Shown here in pieces: positions 62,494 to 64,000 of a stretch of 64,000 nucleotides of DNA (its first letter is position 1; every line of letters starts with the position of its first letter). The notes under the pieces were generated by a model. It saw nothing but the letters and a program-made list of their open reading frames with translations. It searched no databases and was not told where the DNA came from. The stretch is from Neisseria mucosa (GTDB lineage: Bacteria > Pseudomonadota > Gammaproteobacteria > Burkholderiales > Neisseriaceae): positions 22,256 to 86,255 of the forward strand of contig NZ_POWX01000010.1 in NCBI RefSeq assembly GCF_003044445.1, given 5' to 3'. Both the position numbers and the translations under genes were made by a program.

Positions 62494-62625
62494 TGTATTT
62501 CCTTTGCGGTTTATGAAAATTTTCAAGCGGTATTATAGCACTTAAGGTTTTCAGACGACCTCGTCTGAAAGGGCGGATATGATAGAATCCGCCGTTTGGG
62601 TTTTAATTTTCAACAGGTTCGCTTT

Positions 62626-63711
62626 ATGTTTGGCACGATGTTTCTGATTATGATTGTATTGCTTCAGCTTTTTACGTTCGGGCTGGGGCGTTCGTTGCAA
62701 TGGCTGTTCTCGCCGGTGGTCGGCAAGGCGGGCAGGCGTTGGCTGATGGGTGTGTCGTATTTCGTGACCAACGGCCTGTTGGCGGGGCTTTTGTTGGAGT
62801 TGGGACATTTTATGTTCCGCATCATGGCGTTTTGGATGGTGTTGCTGCTGTTTGTGATGTATGCGGCACTGGCGACGTTTGTCCTGTTTCTACTGCTGCG
62901 CAAATTTGTGGCTAGCCGGTCGTTATCGCGCAGCCTGAGGTTGTTTGCGCCTCTGTTTGTATTCGGCTTGGTCGGCTTTGGTATGTACAACGCCTATACG
63001 CCCGTCGTCCGTCATCAGACTGTCGTGATCGATAAGAAAATGGACAAACCGCTGCGCATCGGCGTGGCAAGCGACCTGCACTTGGGGATTTTGTTCGGCG
63101 CGCGGCAACTGGATAAGCTGGTGGACATCATGAACCGCGAAAAAGTCGATTTAATCCTGTTGCCGGGCGATTTGATGGACGACAACGTCGATGCCTACCG
63201 CAAAGAGAATATGCAGCCGCATCTGGGTCGTCTGAAAGCGCCGTTGGGTGTTTACGCGACTTTGGGCAATCACGATATGTTCGGTGACAGCGCGCGCATC
63301 CGCCATGACCTCGAAGCGGCGGGCATTACCGTACTCGGCAACCAAGTGTTGCAACAAGATGCTTTCTTGCTCGTCGGTCGCAACGATGACTTGGATCACG
63401 ACCGTCCGTCTGTCGCGCAGTTGCTGGAAAACCACAATACCGACCAGCCCGTTTTGCTGATGGATCACCGCCCGACCGAAGTCGAGGCGCACGCCACGCT
63501 GCCTATTGATGTTCAAGTTTCCGGCCATGTACACAACGGTCAAATCGCACCGGCAAACCTGATTGTGCGCACACTCTACCGCCTTGCCTACGGCTATGAA
63601 GAAATCGGCGGAAGACACTTTTTTGTTACGTCCGGCTACGGTTTCTGGGGGATTCCGCTGCGCTTGGGTTCTCAGTCGGAAGTGTGGGTGATTGATGTGA
63701 AGGGGAAGTAA
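62626..63711 (+). CDS. Membrane-anchored metallophosphoesterase
   Basis: 361 aa from the ATG at 62626; an upstream TTG would add 10 residues. Four hydrophobic segments in the first ~125 residues, then a calcineurin-like domain: DLHLGILFG, GDLMDDN, GNHDMF and SGHVHNGQ, all metal ligands. This is the YaeI-like group; lipid-related phosphates have been proposed as substrates, but none is proven. A DUS is embedded at GRLKAPL. Monocistronic. Confidence 0.87.
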   Translation: MFGTMFLIMIVLLQLFTFGLGRSLQWLFSPVVGKAGRRWLMGVSYFVTNGLLAGLLLELGHFMFRIMAFWMVLLLFVMYAALATFVLFLLLRKFVASRSLSRSLRLFAPLFVFGLVGFGMYNAYTPVVRHQTVVIDKKMDKPLRIGVASDLHLGILFGARQLDKLVDIMNREKVDLILLPGDLMDDNVDAYRKENMQPHLGRLKAPLGVYATLGNHDMFGDSARIRHDLEAAGITVLGNQVLQQDAFLLVGRNDDLDHDRPSVAQLLENHNTDQPVLLMDHRPTEVEAHATLPIDVQVSGHVHNGQIAPANLIVRTLYRLAYGYEEIGGRHFFVTSGYGFWGIPLRLGSQSEVWVIDVKGK

Positions 63712-63763
63712 TTTATTGAAATTAAGATATAAGGTGTATGAAAAAAGGTCGTCTGAAACAAAA

Positions 63764-64000
63764 TGAACTGCACCCCAAAAGTTGGACATCCCCTCCAACT
63801 CACAAGGTGCAGTTTTTTTATGAGCAAATATACATTACACTTCAAATACCAAGCCGTACTCCACTACCTGCACATACGCAGCCAACAGCGTACCGCAGAT
63901 CATTACGGCATTTCCCGAACCCACCTGCGACGGTGGATACGCGCCTATCAAGAAGGCGGCATCGGCGCACTCGAACATCCCCAATCCAAAACCATGACCG
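63764..64000 (+). mobile_element. Left end of an IS3-family element, truncated by the window
   Basis: Terminal repeat TGAACTGCACCCCAAAAG begins at 63764, just after a mucDUS, followed by a leader and the start of a transposase gene (63820). The element continues past the right edge. Confidence 0.75.
63820..64000 (+). CDS. IS3-family transposase OrfA, N-terminal part
   Basis: About 60 codons seen, open to the right edge. It starts MSKYTLHFKYQAVLHYL and includes the helix-turn-helix GISRTHLRRWIRAYQEGG, typical of IS3-family OrfA (IS150-like group). It binds the terminal repeats; OrfB with the catalytic DDE domain would lie beyond the window. Confidence 0.82.
   Translation, partial: MSKYTLHFKYQAVLHYLHIRSQQRTADHYGISRTHLRRWIRAYQEGGIGALEHPQSKTMT

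Overview
The window looks like a chromosomal segment of a commensal Neisseria. The 12-mer AGGTCGTCTGAA, the DNA uptake sequence (DUS) dialect known as mucDUS (mucosa/sicca/subflava-type commensals), occurs dozens of times on both strands, very often as inverted pairs that form intergenic terminator hairpins. Six Correia repeat enclosed elements (CREE) are present, and most genes are typical Neisseria core genes (comA/comEC, mip, cycP, ubiUVT, gshA, ppsA/ppsR). The species cannot be fixed from this alone.

Layout. 1-9 kb: partial RnfB-like ferredoxin, EEP-family hydrolase, two-domain glycosyltransferase, nucleoside hydrolase, dusC, tautomerase, cycP, ydfG, DUF3108 protein, purN. 9-16 kb: mip and a leftward cluster DUF350 - SPFH/SHOCT - DUF4178 - 48-aa membrane peptide - speD - Tat-type flavoprotein - holC; this looks like a polyamine/membrane system with no spermidine synthase in view. 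16-21 kb: leuC-leuD-leuB interrupted by three small lipoprotein genes and a NanQ-like gene. 21-36 kb: gshA, comEC, clpP-tig, nlpD, ppsA and ppsR, a DUF4198 protein, fghA, proS.

37-44 kb: an AraC-type regulator followed by epimerase, flavin oxidase, DapA-family lyase, aldehyde dehydrogenase and an AGCS symporter. Together these form a trans-4-hydroxy-L-proline catabolic operon leading to 2-oxoglutarate. A pair of DUS of the N. wadsworthii dialect follows the regulator gene. 44-47 kb: a small deleted IS-like element, then the oxygen-independent ubiquinone genes ubiU-ubiV-ubiT behind an FNR-like site. 47-50 kb: an accessory patch with a CREE, two copies of a ~93-bp palindromic repeat, a Kingella-type DUS pair, a DUF6429 gene and an AT-rich orphan gene for a 476-aa protein with a coiled coil and a HicA-like C-terminus.

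50-64 kb: alaS with an unusual ~90-residue insertion, a polyamine-binding lipoprotein, a ClsC/phospholipase D lipoprotein, adenine deaminase with a lipoprotein gene upstream, trpS, clpB behind a heat-shock-like promoter carrying a DnaA box, a Dyp peroxidase, a membrane metallophosphoesterase, and the left end of an IS3-family element running off the window. No tRNA, rRNA or CRISPR array was seen. The best candidates for something little described are the SPFH/DUF4178/SpeD cluster, the AT-rich orphan gene in its repeat-rich patch, and the use of foreign DUS dialects as tags of transferred segments.
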